Of a DNA stretch of 64,000 bases, positions 9,156-17,914 are shown one piece after another. A model generated the notes under the pieces. It searched no databases. It was not told where the DNA came from and saw nothing but the letters and a program-made list of their open reading frames with translations. The stretch is taken from positions 532,251 to 596,250 of the forward strand of contig JBAOHV010000016.1 of assembly GCA_037045265.1 (NCBI GenBank), given 5' to 3'. The translations under genes were made by a program, and so were the position numbers. Every line of letters starts with the position of its first letter. Within the stretch, counting starts at the first letter, position 1. The stretch comes from JBAOHV01 sp037045265. GTDB taxonomy: Bacteria; Actinomycetota; Acidimicrobiia; Acidimicrobiales; Microtrichaceae.

Positions 9156-10520
9156 TGTATCCTGACTAACGTCTATCCAACCTTCGATTCGATAATTCTC
9201 ATCTTTACTTGACAACTGTATCAAGTCGCCAGAATAAATATCCACGATGTTGATTAACGTTCCGGGATTATCTACTTCTGAAACATGTAAGGTATAAGCA
9301 AGTTCTGTGCCGTCTGGTGACCAATAGGGTCCTCCCCAACCTGGGTCAATACACAGATCAATTAACTGCTTATCTACTACATCCAGGAGGGTAAGTGTTG
9401 AGTTTGTGTCTTCACCAATGGTAGAGTTTTTATGGGCAAAGGCTAAAAACCTGTTATTGGGTGACCAACTCATAGTAAAGCCCCCCCCTTGAATCTTATA
9501 GAGTTGTTCGCCATCCCGGCTAAATACCCAGACTGCATTATCTTCGCCCCATTGATGTCCACTAATAGCCACGTATTGACCATCGGCTGACCAATAAGGA
9601 TATCCCAGATAAGAATCATCAAGGTTTGGCCCAAGATCAATCGTCCACAGGGTATTACCGGTGTTTACGTCTTTCACCCGGTACTCGTCCGGTGGACAAT
9701 ACTGACAGGGATAGATCATCAATTCCAGGAAGGGATCGTATGAAACTGAGGTATGATACCGTTCCAAAGCATCACCAATTCCTTCCAGTTCGATGGCTAT
9801 CGTTTCCTGTCTATCCTCAAATGGATACCACACAAGCCAACGATAAAGTTCATCATAGTTTGTCAGAGCCACCACAAGTTGTTCTTCGTTTATCCAGTGT
9901 ACTTGACTGCTAGGAGAAAATTCCACCGCATCAAACTGATTTTGAATAATCGGTCCCATCAGGGTTGTATCAATGATTGTGATTTCCAGAGACCAAAGAT
10001 CGCCATTCCTTTCAAGTGTGTAATAGGCAAAGGCATCTCGGTCGGGCGAGGTGTCAAACAAATACCCATCCGTTGGCAAGAAGAACATCGGCTCGCCTAG
10101 TCCATTTGATCCCAAAATGGCATCCGTTCTTAATTCCCCCCAATTACCAAACATGATCAACCCAGCCGCCAATTCTGTTTCACTGTTGACCTCTACTGCA
10201 TCTAAGTCACATCTTTGTTCAACTGGCAGTGTGGAAAAAGATGATGCTGGTGTCGGGGTAGATAATGGGGTCGGCGAGGGAGGAATTGTTGACATTGGTG
10301 ATGGTTGGGTTGTTGTTATAGTTCTGGGTGTGGCGGTGTTGTCCGCCTGGATTGTCGCAGTTGTAGTAGGCATCGGTGTATTCGTCACGACCATGCCAGG
10401 GGTTGCCGGAGTAACCGTTAGCATTTGCTCCGGCGCACAAGCGGCCAACCATAGGAGTATAGCCGCTATTAACCCCACCAAGTCTAGGCTAAAAAACAAA
10501 TGAATATGACCATGCTTCAT
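9150..10520 (-). CDS. Beta-propeller-like lipoprotein, candidate immunity protein of RHS cassette 3
   Basis: 456 residues. N-terminal hydrophobic segment ending in a lipobox (LLWLAAC), then about 70 residues of Thr/Pro/Ser-rich linker. Blade-like repeats follow: DTSPDRDAFAYYT, VEFSPSSQVHW, YWSADGQYVAISGH, SWSPNNRFLAFAH and YWSPDGTELAYT, the TolB/WD40-like pattern. It lies 118 bases behind the stop of RHS cassette 3 on the same strand. Same architecture as the lipoproteins at 6154, 11807 and 28508 but divergent in sequence, as expected if each matches its own tip. Immunity role inferred. Confidence 0.65.
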   Translation of the reverse strand: MKHGHIHLFFSLDLVGLIAAILLWLAACAPEQMLTVTPATPGMVVTNTPMPTTTATIQADNTATPRTITTTQPSPMSTIPPSPTPLSTPTPASSFSTLPVEQRCDLDAVEVNSETELAAGLIMFGNWGELRTDAILGSNGLGEPMFFLPTDGYLFDTSPDRDAFAYYTLERNGDLWSLEITIIDTTLMGPIIQNQFDAVEFSPSSQVHWINEEQLVVALTNYDELYRWLVWYPFEDRQETIAIELEGIGDALERYHTSVSYDPFLELMIYPCQYCPPDEYRVKDVNTGNTLWTIDLGPNLDDSYLGYPYWSADGQYVAISGHQWGEDNAVWVFSRDGEQLYKIQGGGFTMSWSPNNRFLAFAHKNSTIGEDTNSTLTLLDVVDKQLIDLCIDPGWGGPYWSPDGTELAYTLHVSEVDNPGTLINIVDIYSGDLIQLSSKDENYRIEGWIDVSQDTP

Positions 10521-10638
10521 AACATACTCCTTGCCAATACAACCCGTGAATTAGTCGCATGATTGTTCACCGGTCAAACAGCCGAATTGCCCAATAGTCA
10601 TAACCATATATCCGTTACCACCACGGATCTCAGATATA

Positions 10639-11790
10639 TTAACTAGTAATCCATACTTTGCTGTAGTTCCATCCGGGACCCTCTGCTAATCCAGTGTTTG
10701 TCCACCCATTATCATAAAGCATCGAATAGTTGCCATATGTAAAAGGGACAGGCATATATACATCTTCACCTGGATATTTGGGTAAACCACTGCGCCAGTT
10801 GCTCATTAGTTCTTCTTGGGTTGGGCTGTCCGACAACAGTGGTTGATCCAGTATCATGCGAGCATATTGCCCCATAAAATCAAGAATGCCAGGGAGATTA
10901 GCATGAAGAAACTTGGCATCCTTGTTGTACCAACCCTGATGTGCTCCCAGGAATAACCAGAGTTGGTGGCCGTCGCAAACCCCATCTGCCCCACACCAAA
11001 AATAGAATTGACGGGCCATTGCCTCTAAAGCTTTTAAGAAATCTTCCCCGCTCATGGGGGATCTTTCTTCTTTGTATAGCCAGCCAAATTCATAAAAACC
11101 TAACAATGCAAGCACTTCTTCATTAGTCGGTGGGCGTCCCAATAACTCTTCTAATTCATGATAAACATCATACGCCTCTTGAACCTGCCCATATTTACCG
11201 GGAGGGTATACGGTTGTGTCGCAAGGATTAACAGGATTGCAGGATGGTGGTGGCGGATTGTTTTGACAATTACCCTCTGGATCGCAGATTCCATGTCCCG
11301 ATGGGTCCACCAGACGGAGAGGATTTCCAAGCACATAGCTATAGCGGTTGTATGCTTGTGGGTTGGTGGGGTCGGGGACGATAGTATCGGCACTGGCAAA
11401 GCTGGCGAATCGAGGGTACATAGAATCTCGCCTGCATGTAGATCAATCCTACGCTGTTGTTGTGCTTATGACCTGTAAAACCAGTGTCCGTCAGTTCGCT
11501 GGGGGGTGGGGTGCTGGGATAACGATAGCCGCCGTAGGGCAGGAAGTAGGCGGTGGACATGATCACCCCCGCCGTCGTCACCATCAGGGTGGTACTGCCT
11601 AAATGATCCAGCAGGAAATAGAACAGCCCATTGTTGCCCTGTTCCGGGTCACCGGTAATGCGGGTGGCGATGGCCTGCCCGGCCAGGTGGTAGGTACTGC
11701 GCTTGATGGTGCGTAAATGCCCAACTGGTGGCGCGGTGGGGACACCGGCCACAGCGGATCTTATGGTGAGACAGGAACACCTCACCACAG
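10639..11790 (-). pseudogene. RHS cassette 3: core fragment plus unknown C-terminal tip, frameshifted
   Basis: Begins next to the short edge repeat. The first frame (11339-11788) encodes the shared core to GLIYMQARFYVP, then shifts near 11425 into the second frame (to 10639) with ADTIVPDPTNPQAYNRYSY and LVDPSGH, the RHS end motif. After it comes a tip of about 215 residues (IRHHxx-like motifs absent) with helical segments such as AYDVYHELEELLG and DFLKALEAMARQFYFW; no enzyme family recognised. The single frameshift means it is inactive as read unless the base is a sequencing error. A propeller lipoprotein follows. Confidence 0.65.
11464..11700 (-). repeat. RHS core repeat, copy 3 of 4
   Basis: Near-identical to copies at 5758, 8283 and 13985 with scattered single-base differences, several of them synonymous. 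Confidence 0.85.
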
Positions 11791-11806
11791 CAAGAAGGCA
11801 ACTGAC

Positions 11807-13132
11807 CTATTCACCACAAGAAAAAGCCCAGGCTTCACTTCGCATCATCAATACAACATGGTGCAAATCAGGCGCTATCCCGATACCTATCAAATTAGCG
11901 TTTAAATACGCCGCCACGTTAGCATCAGTTCGCCCTTGGTCATTTTCACCCAAGAAATTGGGCATTTGCCTGATGATCTCTATAGGTATCTTATAAACAA
12001 ATGATCTGCCCAGTGCATATATCTCCCCGCCTGTGGCACTAAGTTCAATGATAACAAAATCTTGCAACGTGTTACTCCAATCAATAAAGAAAGGAGGGAT
12101 TACCTCAAACGCCTCTATTTGTTGCGGTGGATTTTGGGAAACATCAAGGGAATAAACAGTCAATGGCTGATTAAGTAATGATTCATCAAGATCAATATCT
12201 TTATATGACAACACTATTTTGTGAGCAGGTGAAAAAACCAACCAGATAGGGATCGGGGCTATCTGACGAGAACAAATTAGGTGACATATCCGTATCCCAA
12301 GAACTAAAAACAGTTTGGGGTGCATCTATTCCCGTTAAATTCACTACCAACCTTTGTATGGCATAACTCTCGCCACTGATATCATAAAGTGGATGAACTA
12401 ACCACAACATTTCACTATCATCCGACCATTGCCAATTGATTGAAGCGGGTACATAAGGAATAATATGAGTCACCGTTTCTTGGTTCACTAACCAAAAGCC
12501 TTGATATTCTTCAGGAGCATCTGTTACCTGTAATAGTTGCCACTCATTGTTTGGCGATACACCTACCACTTCTACAGGATAATAATCTTCAAGGTATGGT
12601 ATTTGCAGTGGCTGTTGGTCTGTTATTGAGCGTTCCGTGAACACATCACCCTTAAAATCCCAAGTCAACCCTTTTAACTGTGTCCACTGATAATGAATGT
12701 CAAAGGCGCGGGTGTCAAAATTGGGTCTATCTGACCATATCAAGAAAGCAATCTTGTTCTCATCTTCAAAAAAATAATCCATAAAACCGTATGCCATATC
12801 ATTCGTCTCTTCTCGTATATTGATATAGGCTGGTACCTGGTCACAAACCATGGGTGACGTAGAACCTGTTTGAACAACCGTAGGAGTGGCTACAACGGTA
12901 GGTATTACGGTTATCGTAGGAGACAGCGTCCCTATTGCTGTAACTCATTGGTTCACGGGTGGGCGTAGCCACTGACGTTGATTCAGCATCGGCGGCGGCT
13001 ATTTTGGTTGGTTCCACCGCTAATAAGGTAAGCAGTAGGTAGCATCGTTTCTGCTGTAGGGGTAGAAACTTCAGGTGTACAGCCCACTAAAAATACTACG
13101 AGCAACAGACAGAATAACTGTACGTATCTCAT
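11807..13132 (-). pseudogene. Beta-propeller-like lipoprotein, frameshifted; partner of the RHS/M23 fusion
   Basis: The ATG (13130-13132) overlaps the stop of the upstream RHS gene by four bases (ATGA). N-terminus MRYVQLFCLLLVVFLVGC is a clear lipoprotein signal. The frame then breaks at least three times: near 13000 and 12930 in the Thr-rich linker, and near 12230 between the 216-residue middle part (12201-12851) and the C-terminal part (11807-12325). Middle and C-terminal parts keep blade-like strands (SPNNEWQLLQVTD, WQWSDDSEMLWLVH, VFSPAHKIVLSY). If the shifts are real this immunity-like gene is dead while the linked tip is open. Confidence 0.6.
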
Positions 13133-15747
13133 CTTATAATCTCCATATTTTTTCGTTCTTCTTCATCAAAATAACTGCCCGTGCCGTAGCGGAAGCCAAC
13201 CATTGAAGTGGGTGTTTCATTTCCGTAATATTTGTCGACATTATCAACTGTTAACATAGCAGATAATTCCGGTGACATAAACAATAATGGATTATAGGCC
13301 CAATCTTGCCCAGACCCAGTAGTATCTTTCTGCCTAATGCTCAAATGAACATGGGGGGTTTCGTGTTCAGCAGAGACTGTGCCAATAACATCTCCCGCAT
13401 TGACATCAGCACCTACCACCACAGAAGGATCTACATGACCATGGACAACATAATATGTTTCATTACCGATAGTAACCATTATGACCACATGGGGGATAGC
13501 ATCGCCATTGCCATTCTTGTCCACATACATAGCAACAACTTTCCCACTAACTGCCGCATAAACAGTTGTTCCCGCGTCAGCACCAAAATCTAACCCTGTA
13601 TGGATATTATGGGATTCACCGTAACATTGTTGATTGCAACCACCTTCGTTTGGGTTTTGTGAAAACCAATTTGCCCCAAAACCGCCCAACCAATCAATCT
13701 CATCAACCCCAGTCGCTGTGTCCTTGGCTATGGGTAAGTGTGTAATCAAACTAGCAGGTGGTAGCGTTGGTGTTGTACCTGCTTGTGGTGTCGTAACAGG
13801 AGTACAATCGTCAAGGCAATTGACATCAATATGGCCCGTTGGGTCGGTTCGGTTGACGGGATTATTTCTCGCATAGCTGTACCTATTATAACTTTGTGGG
13901 TCAGTAGGCTTGGGTATAATTGAATCGGGAGTTAGAAAGCGGTTCGTGTTTGGGACGTAGTAACGGGCGTTCATGTAGATCAAGCCAACGCTGTCGTTGT
14001 GCTTATGACCTGTAAAACCGGTGTCCGTCAGTTCGCTGGGGGGTGGGGTGCTGGGATAACGATAGCCCCCATAGGGCAGGAAGTAGGCGGTGGACATGAT
14101 CACCCCCGCCGTCGTCACCTTCCAGGCGGCATACCCCTGGCCTTCACCTTTATCAAGCAAAGTGATGAGTTCCCGCTCGCGGCCGCAGACCCACAAATAC
14201 GTGCTCCATTCTGGCAACACCGGCACGGCCAGACAGCGGTTCAGCATGGGGTAGAACATGGGGGGAATGGGTTGGGTGCCATCGTCCAACAGGTAGAAGG
14301 GCTGGTCAGGGTTCATCTCCTTCAGGCTCGCCTGTTTATGCAGAAGAATCCAATCTACCCAACCACAGGGGAGCGTCTTCTGTAGGCGCACATGCCGCTT
14401 CATGCCATCCAGGATAATGGTATGTCCATCCACATAATGGTACTTACCCCCACCCACCAGAGCCGCCCAATTGGCTTTGACCGATTGTTTGGCCCTGACC
14501 ATCTCCAGATAGACCAACGACTTCTCCCCATCATCAATGGTCAGGACTGGAGCCAGCACCGAGAGCTTGTCGGCCAGGGATAGCCGTTTATTGTTGTCTT
14601 GTTTCACGCGAATGGTCTTGAGCAGGACCTGTTCGTTTTGCCCCCGCTCACCTGGTGGTTGTAACTGATCACCCCGGACGCTGGTCATCTCGGTCTGATA
14701 CCCCATCTGTTGTAACCACCCGGCGATAGGGTTTTCGCTTAGGACTCGTTGGACGCGCCAGTGAACCAGCGGGGGAATGGCGAGTGTTTGTTGGATGGCT
14801 CTGAGAATATCGCTCACGCGCAAGGCCGGGCCGTGAGGAGTAAGGATGGAAGTGAGTTGGGTGAGAGCCTGGTGCAGAGTTGGCTCTTGTTCTGTTGGGA
14901 TATCCGCCGGTCGCGGCCGCAACTGGTCATCGCCGGGACTGCAACTGTAGCCATATTCGACCAGCAGTTCAGCGAAGAGGGTCTGTAGTTCCGGCCCGAT
15001 GTCAGTGATGTAGTAACGCCGCCCATACGCCCCCAACAGTAACTGCTCCCGCAGGTAAGCCGCCGGACAAACCAACCCTTCCATCCGCGCCAGATAAGCA
15101 CCCCCCATCCGCCGCGCCTGGACGAGATCCGGCGTGGCCTGACGCACATACCACACTTCCGCACTTCGGCTCTCGATCTGCCACTCTAGTTGAGTCACCA
15201 GAGCATCCACTTGCGTGGCAATGGCCTTCTGCTGACCATCGGGTAGTTGGCCGAGCATCTTCTTGTGCCGTTCCTGAGCAACGCGGTTCCAGACGATGGC
15301 TCCCGCCACCTCATAACAAGGGGCGCCGAAACTCAAACGCACTTGTTCGAGTTCATCCCGGATAAGCTCCTGGCTGATGGGGGCAAACTGGGGGCGGTAG
15401 GAACCCCGGGCGGTGAAGGGCACATAGGGTGGGGCCAGTTCGACCTCTTCGCCGTAGCCGATATGAGCACAGGCTTTCTCGGTGACATCGGTCAGGGTCT
15501 TGAAGGCGGCTTCGTTGGGGATGCCGTCGGGGTACATGACGACGGCTACCACTTCCAGGGCCAGATTGCTGGGCAGGTACGTTTTGTCGCCGACCTCGAG
15601 GAGTGGAATGGCTTGCAGGCTATCCACAATGGCCTGGCGTTTGCCGTCTTTGCTGGCGAGGTAGGTGTGTTTCTCACCGGTGATAGAGAGGGTAAAGGTG
15701 TTTGCGGCCGCGTCACGGGCCAGAAAGGTAACAGGGGGTGTAGTCAT
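13129..15747 (-). CDS. Chimeric gene: unknown plasmid-type protein fused to RHS tail with M23 tip
   Basis: 872 residues from MTTPPVTF (15747). Residues 1-542 are a protein of unknown family whose N-terminus (PLLEVGDKTYLPSNLAL, later ELAPPYVPF) is paralogous to the gene at 43719-44726 (TLRIGEQTYLSERAVMD, KLAPPVVSF). At position 14119 the frame passes, without a stop, into the RHS core (VTTAGVIMSTAYFLPYGG), the RHS end motif NRTDPTGH, and an M23 peptidase tip with HTGLD, HGHVD and HVHLSI zinc ligands. The fusion joins two unrelated genes exactly inside the RHS repeat, so it is a recombination product or an assembly join. Contains three GCGGCCGC sites, all in the N-terminal part. Confidence 0.75.
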   Translation of the reverse strand: MTTPPVTFLARDAAANTFTLSITGEKHTYLASKDGKRQAIVDSLQAIPLLEVGDKTYLPSNLALEVVAVVMYPDGIPNEAAFKTLTDVTEKACAHIGYGEEVELAPPYVPFTARGSYRPQFAPISQELIRDELEQVRLSFGAPCYEVAGAIVWNRVAQERHKKMLGQLPDGQQKAIATQVDALVTQLEWQIESRSAEVWYVRQATPDLVQARRMGGAYLARMEGLVCPAAYLREQLLLGAYGRRYYITDIGPELQTLFAELLVEYGYSCSPGDDQLRPRPADIPTEQEPTLHQALTQLTSILTPHGPALRVSDILRAIQQTLAIPPLVHWRVQRVLSENPIAGWLQQMGYQTEMTSVRGDQLQPPGERGQNEQVLLKTIRVKQDNNKRLSLADKLSVLAPVLTIDDGEKSLVYLEMVRAKQSVKANWAALVGGGKYHYVDGHTIILDGMKRHVRLQKTLPCGWVDWILLHKQASLKEMNPDQPFYLLDDGTQPIPPMFYPMLNRCLAVPVLPEWSTYLWVCGRERELITLLDKGEGQGYAAWKVTTAGVIMSTAYFLPYGGYRYPSTPPPSELTDTGFTGHKHNDSVGLIYMNARYYVPNTNRFLTPDSIIPKPTDPQSYNRYSYARNNPVNRTDPTGHIDVNCLDDCTPVTTPQAGTTPTLPPASLITHLPIAKDTATGVDEIDWLGGFGANWFSQNPNEGGCNQQCYGESHNIHTGLDFGADAGTTVYAAVSGKVVAMYVDKNGNGDAIPHVVIMVTIGNETYYVVHGHVDPSVVVGADVNAGDVIGTVSAEHETPHVHLSIRQKDTTGSGQDWAYNPLLFMSPELSAMLTVDNVDKYYGNETPTSMVGFRYGTGSYFDEEERKNMEIIR
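13985..14119 (-). repeat. RHS core repeat, copy 4 of 4 (truncated)
   Basis: Matches the other three copies up to the codons for VTTAGVIM and then stops abruptly at 14119, where the unrelated upstream gene begins. Confidence 0.85.
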
Positions 15748-15963
15748 GGCAGGCTCCGGGTGAAGGGTGGCTGACAGGCATTGAGACAGCACTTCCTTGT
15801 TCGTTGGCAGAGGGTGTAGCTCTGGTCGTCATTAACCACCGATGAAGGGAACACGGATTTTTTTCGTGTTTCTTTTTAGCCTACGGCGCAGCGAAGCCTA
15901 CGGTGGCTCTTTATTTGTAGAGAATGATCTGAGCCAAACGAGGCCGCGTTGTGCATCATGCGG

Positions 15964-16671
15964 TTAAGCCGGGTCGAATCCCAGTGCTCTCTCCTTCAGT
16001 GACACAAAACGATTCCCTCCCACAATAAGATGGTCTAGCAAGGGAATATCAAACAGCTTACCCGCCTGCACGATTTCACGGGTAACCTGGATGTCTTCCG
16101 GGGATGGTGATGGATCGGTCGAAGGGTGGTTATGAGCCAGGATGATCGCGGCCGCAGCATGAGCAATAGCCGGTCGAAAGATTTCGGCAACGCGGACCAC
16201 GCTGGTGTTGAGGCTACCTTTGTAAATCGCCTGCGTTTTCAGCACCCGGTTGCGAGTATCCAAGAGCACCACCCACAACTCTTCCTGCACCAAATCACGC
16301 ATCTTGGGCATGAGCAACGCGGCCGCGTCTGAAGGGCTACCGATACGAGGCCGGTCTTCGAGCAGGGGCATCTGCAAGCGGCGGCCCAGTTCCACCACCG
16401 CCATGAGCCGGGCTGATTGGGCCTGACCAATACCGGCAATTTGCTGCAACTCTGCTTCGCTGGAACGAGCCAACTGGTGGATCGATCCCAAACGCAGTAA
16501 CAGCGTCTCGGCCAGGTCAAGGGAGTCACGGCCGCCGAGGGCCAGGGCCAGGAGTTCAAGATTACTCAAAGCCTGAACCCCGACCTGAGATAGGCGGTAG
16601 AGGGGTTGGACTTCATCCGGCATGTCGCGTAGGCGGCGACGGGGTTCGATGAATGAGGTTTGCGTCCACAT
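15964..16671 (-). CDS. radC: RadC family JAB/MPN protein
   Basis: 235 residues, normal length for RadC. Helix-hairpin-helix region (about 30-95, with LQQIAGIGQAQSARLMA) and a C-terminal JAB/JAMM metalloenzyme-like domain with AIILAHNHPSTDPSPSPED, the HxHPS...D zinc motif. Plasmid and island RadC proteins are common, often near anti-restriction genes; the biochemical role is unclear, and RadC is not a proven repair enzyme. Three bases separate it from the upstream 100-residue gene, so they form an operon. Carries two GCGGCCGC palindromes. Confidence 0.9.
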   Translation of the reverse strand: MWTQTSFIEPRRRLRDMPDEVQPLYRLSQVGVQALSNLELLALALGGRDSLDLAETLLLRLGSIHQLARSSEAELQQIAGIGQAQSARLMAVVELGRRLQMPLLEDRPRIGSPSDAAALLMPKMRDLVQEELWVVLLDTRNRVLKTQAIYKGSLNTSVVRVAEIFRPAIAHAAAAIILAHNHPSTDPSPSPEDIQVTREIVQAGKLFDIPLLDHLIVGGNRFVSLKERALGFDPA

Positions 16672-16674
16672 GGT

Positions 16675-16977
16675 TTAACTCCGTAACTTGTCCCAGAACG
16701 CTGGGTCGTGGGGGAAGGAATCTTTATTGCGGGAGAACCGTTCGACGTATTGGTCGGTTATTTTTGGTTGGGGTATCCCTCGGGCGGTTAAGGCTTCCAA
16801 GTAGCGGGGGGCGTCGAGGTCTTCTTCCAGATAGGCAAATTGCCCCTCAATGTAAGAGTACGGCGTAATCTGAGCTTCAATGCCCAAAGCGGCAATGTCG
16901 GTCAGAGGAACCTTGAGCCAGCCGTGGCCGGGATCGTTTACAAACGTCAGGTGGGTGCTGAAGGGATGGGTAAGCAT
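16675..16977 (-). CDS. Small plasmid-type protein of unknown function
   Basis: 100 residues: NDPGHGWLKVPLTDIAALGI, then ITPYSYIEGQFAYLEEDLDA with a PRYLEAL segment. This pattern (DPGHGWL, then a tyrosine-rich segment and LEED.DAPRYL) recurs in small proteins of plasmids and ICEs, next to RadC or replication genes. Function not known to me. Operon with radC downstream; the GCGGCCGC array lies directly upstream of its start, in the 5' leader or promoter region. Confidence 0.65.
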   Translation of the reverse strand: MLTHPFSTHLTFVNDPGHGWLKVPLTDIAALGIEAQITPYSYIEGQFAYLEEDLDAPRYLEALTARGIPQPKITDQYVERFSRNKDSFPHDPAFWDKLRS

Positions 16978-17009
16978 GGGGTTACATCCTGTATTGGGGT
17001 ATGGTGGGT

Positions 17010-17300
17010 CTAATTGCGGCCGCGTCTGGCCGTTTTCGGTTGTTATGGGAAAAGGGAGAAACGCGGCCGCGTGGGGACTGTGCTTCGTTAGAGGAACAAG
17101 GAGAATGCGGCCGCGTTGGGCGTCTGTATCGTTAGAGGAATAGAGGGAAATGCGGCCGCATTGGGTCGTATTCGGTTATGGGTGAAGATAGGGGATATGC
17201 GGCCGCGTAGGGGTTTTGTTTCGTTAGAAGAACAGAGGCGAATGCGGCCGCATTAAGGCGTTTTCGGCTTTGAGTAAAAAAGGGTGAAACGCGGCCGCGT
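17010..17300. repeat. Iteron-like array of seven GCGGCCGC palindromes
   Basis: In a non-coding gap of 328 bp, the octamer GCGGCCGC starts at 17016, 17063, 17107, 17152, 17199, 17244 and 17291, a 44-47 bp period. The octamer is usually followed by GTTGGG or ATT and the bases between share TTCGGTTATGG or TTCGTTAGAGGAA and an A/G-rich end (AGGGGAAT). Unlike a CRISPR, the spacers resemble each other. It resembles an iteron or a centromere-like array. All copies lie on nearly the same helical face if the period is taken as about 46 bp. Confidence 0.8.
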
Positions 17301-17305
17301 TGGGG

Positions 17306-17794
17306 CTATTTCAGCAAAGGCACAACCACCGCCCAATGCCGGTGTCCATCCACCCAGACCATCGCCTGGGGAATGACCTCAGCCAGTCGCCGTGCCCGCC
17401 ATTTGCGCTCCAACCGCCGGGCGATGATAACGTACTCACCTGTATCAGGGGTTCCAACCACATCACCAGGGCCAGAATCTTGCCAGGTCACGCGTCGGGG
17501 TAGGGGGGTAAAAGGCTCGAAACCCAGGCTCTCGACGACAAAACGGTTATCAGTTTCATCCACCAGAACATCGCCAACCGAGGTGCTCCGCACGTGCAAC
17601 TGAGCCTCAGGATTCATCCACCAGGGTGACTCCAAATGTTGGCTCAAGTGGTAGGTCGTTTGCAGGGCGTATTCAGGCGTCGGCATATCAGGCAGTTTAA
17701 TCGTGGCGATGGGGTTGTCGGGTAAGATGATACGGTCATGGTCACCACGGTAGGCCAGAAACTCTGGGTTGTGATAAATGCGGATGTCGGGCAT
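17306..17794 (-). CDS. YodL-like domain protein
   Basis: 162 residues. The middle part (about 38-100) reads EYALQTTYHLSQHLESPWW, then RSTSVGDVLVDETDNRFVV and SLGFEPF, which matches the YodL-like family found on plasmids and ICEs beside anti-restriction and relaxase genes (typical RSLSVGDV...V...GF). The C-terminus is basic (ARRLERKWRARR) and may bind nucleic acid. Function unknown. Transcribed towards the palindrome array. A terminator just upstream (17825-17858) separates it from the Rpn gene, so it should have its own promoter. Confidence 0.6.
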   Translation of the reverse strand: MPDIRIYHNPEFLAYRGDHDRIILPDNPIATIKLPDMPTPEYALQTTYHLSQHLESPWWMNPEAQLHVRSTSVGDVLVDETDNRFVVESLGFEPFTPLPRRVTWQDSGPGDVVGTPDTGEYVIIARRLERKWRARRLAEVIPQAMVWVDGHRHWAVVVPLLK

Positions 17795-17824
17795 ACGTCA
17801 CCTCATGAAGAAAAAGCAGGTGGC

Positions 17825-17858
17825 AACAAAAAAGGCAACCGGTAAGGGTTGCCTTTAA
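17825..17858 (-). terminator. Rho-independent terminator after the Rpn-type gene
   Basis: On the minus strand, stem AAAGGCAACC/GGTTGCCTTT (10 bp), six-base loop, then a T-rich tail (TTTTTTGTTG). Placed 60 bp after the stop of 17915-18919. Confidence 0.85.
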
Positions 17859-17914
17859 GCTATTTTTGGGGGTCATGACCGCCGAGCAGTCATAAACGTG
17901 AGATGTCGGGCATG

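Noticed and set aside
17010..17300. CRISPR array
   Set aside because: The invariant part is only 8-10 bases and the spacers resemble one another. No 23-37 bp repeat is present.
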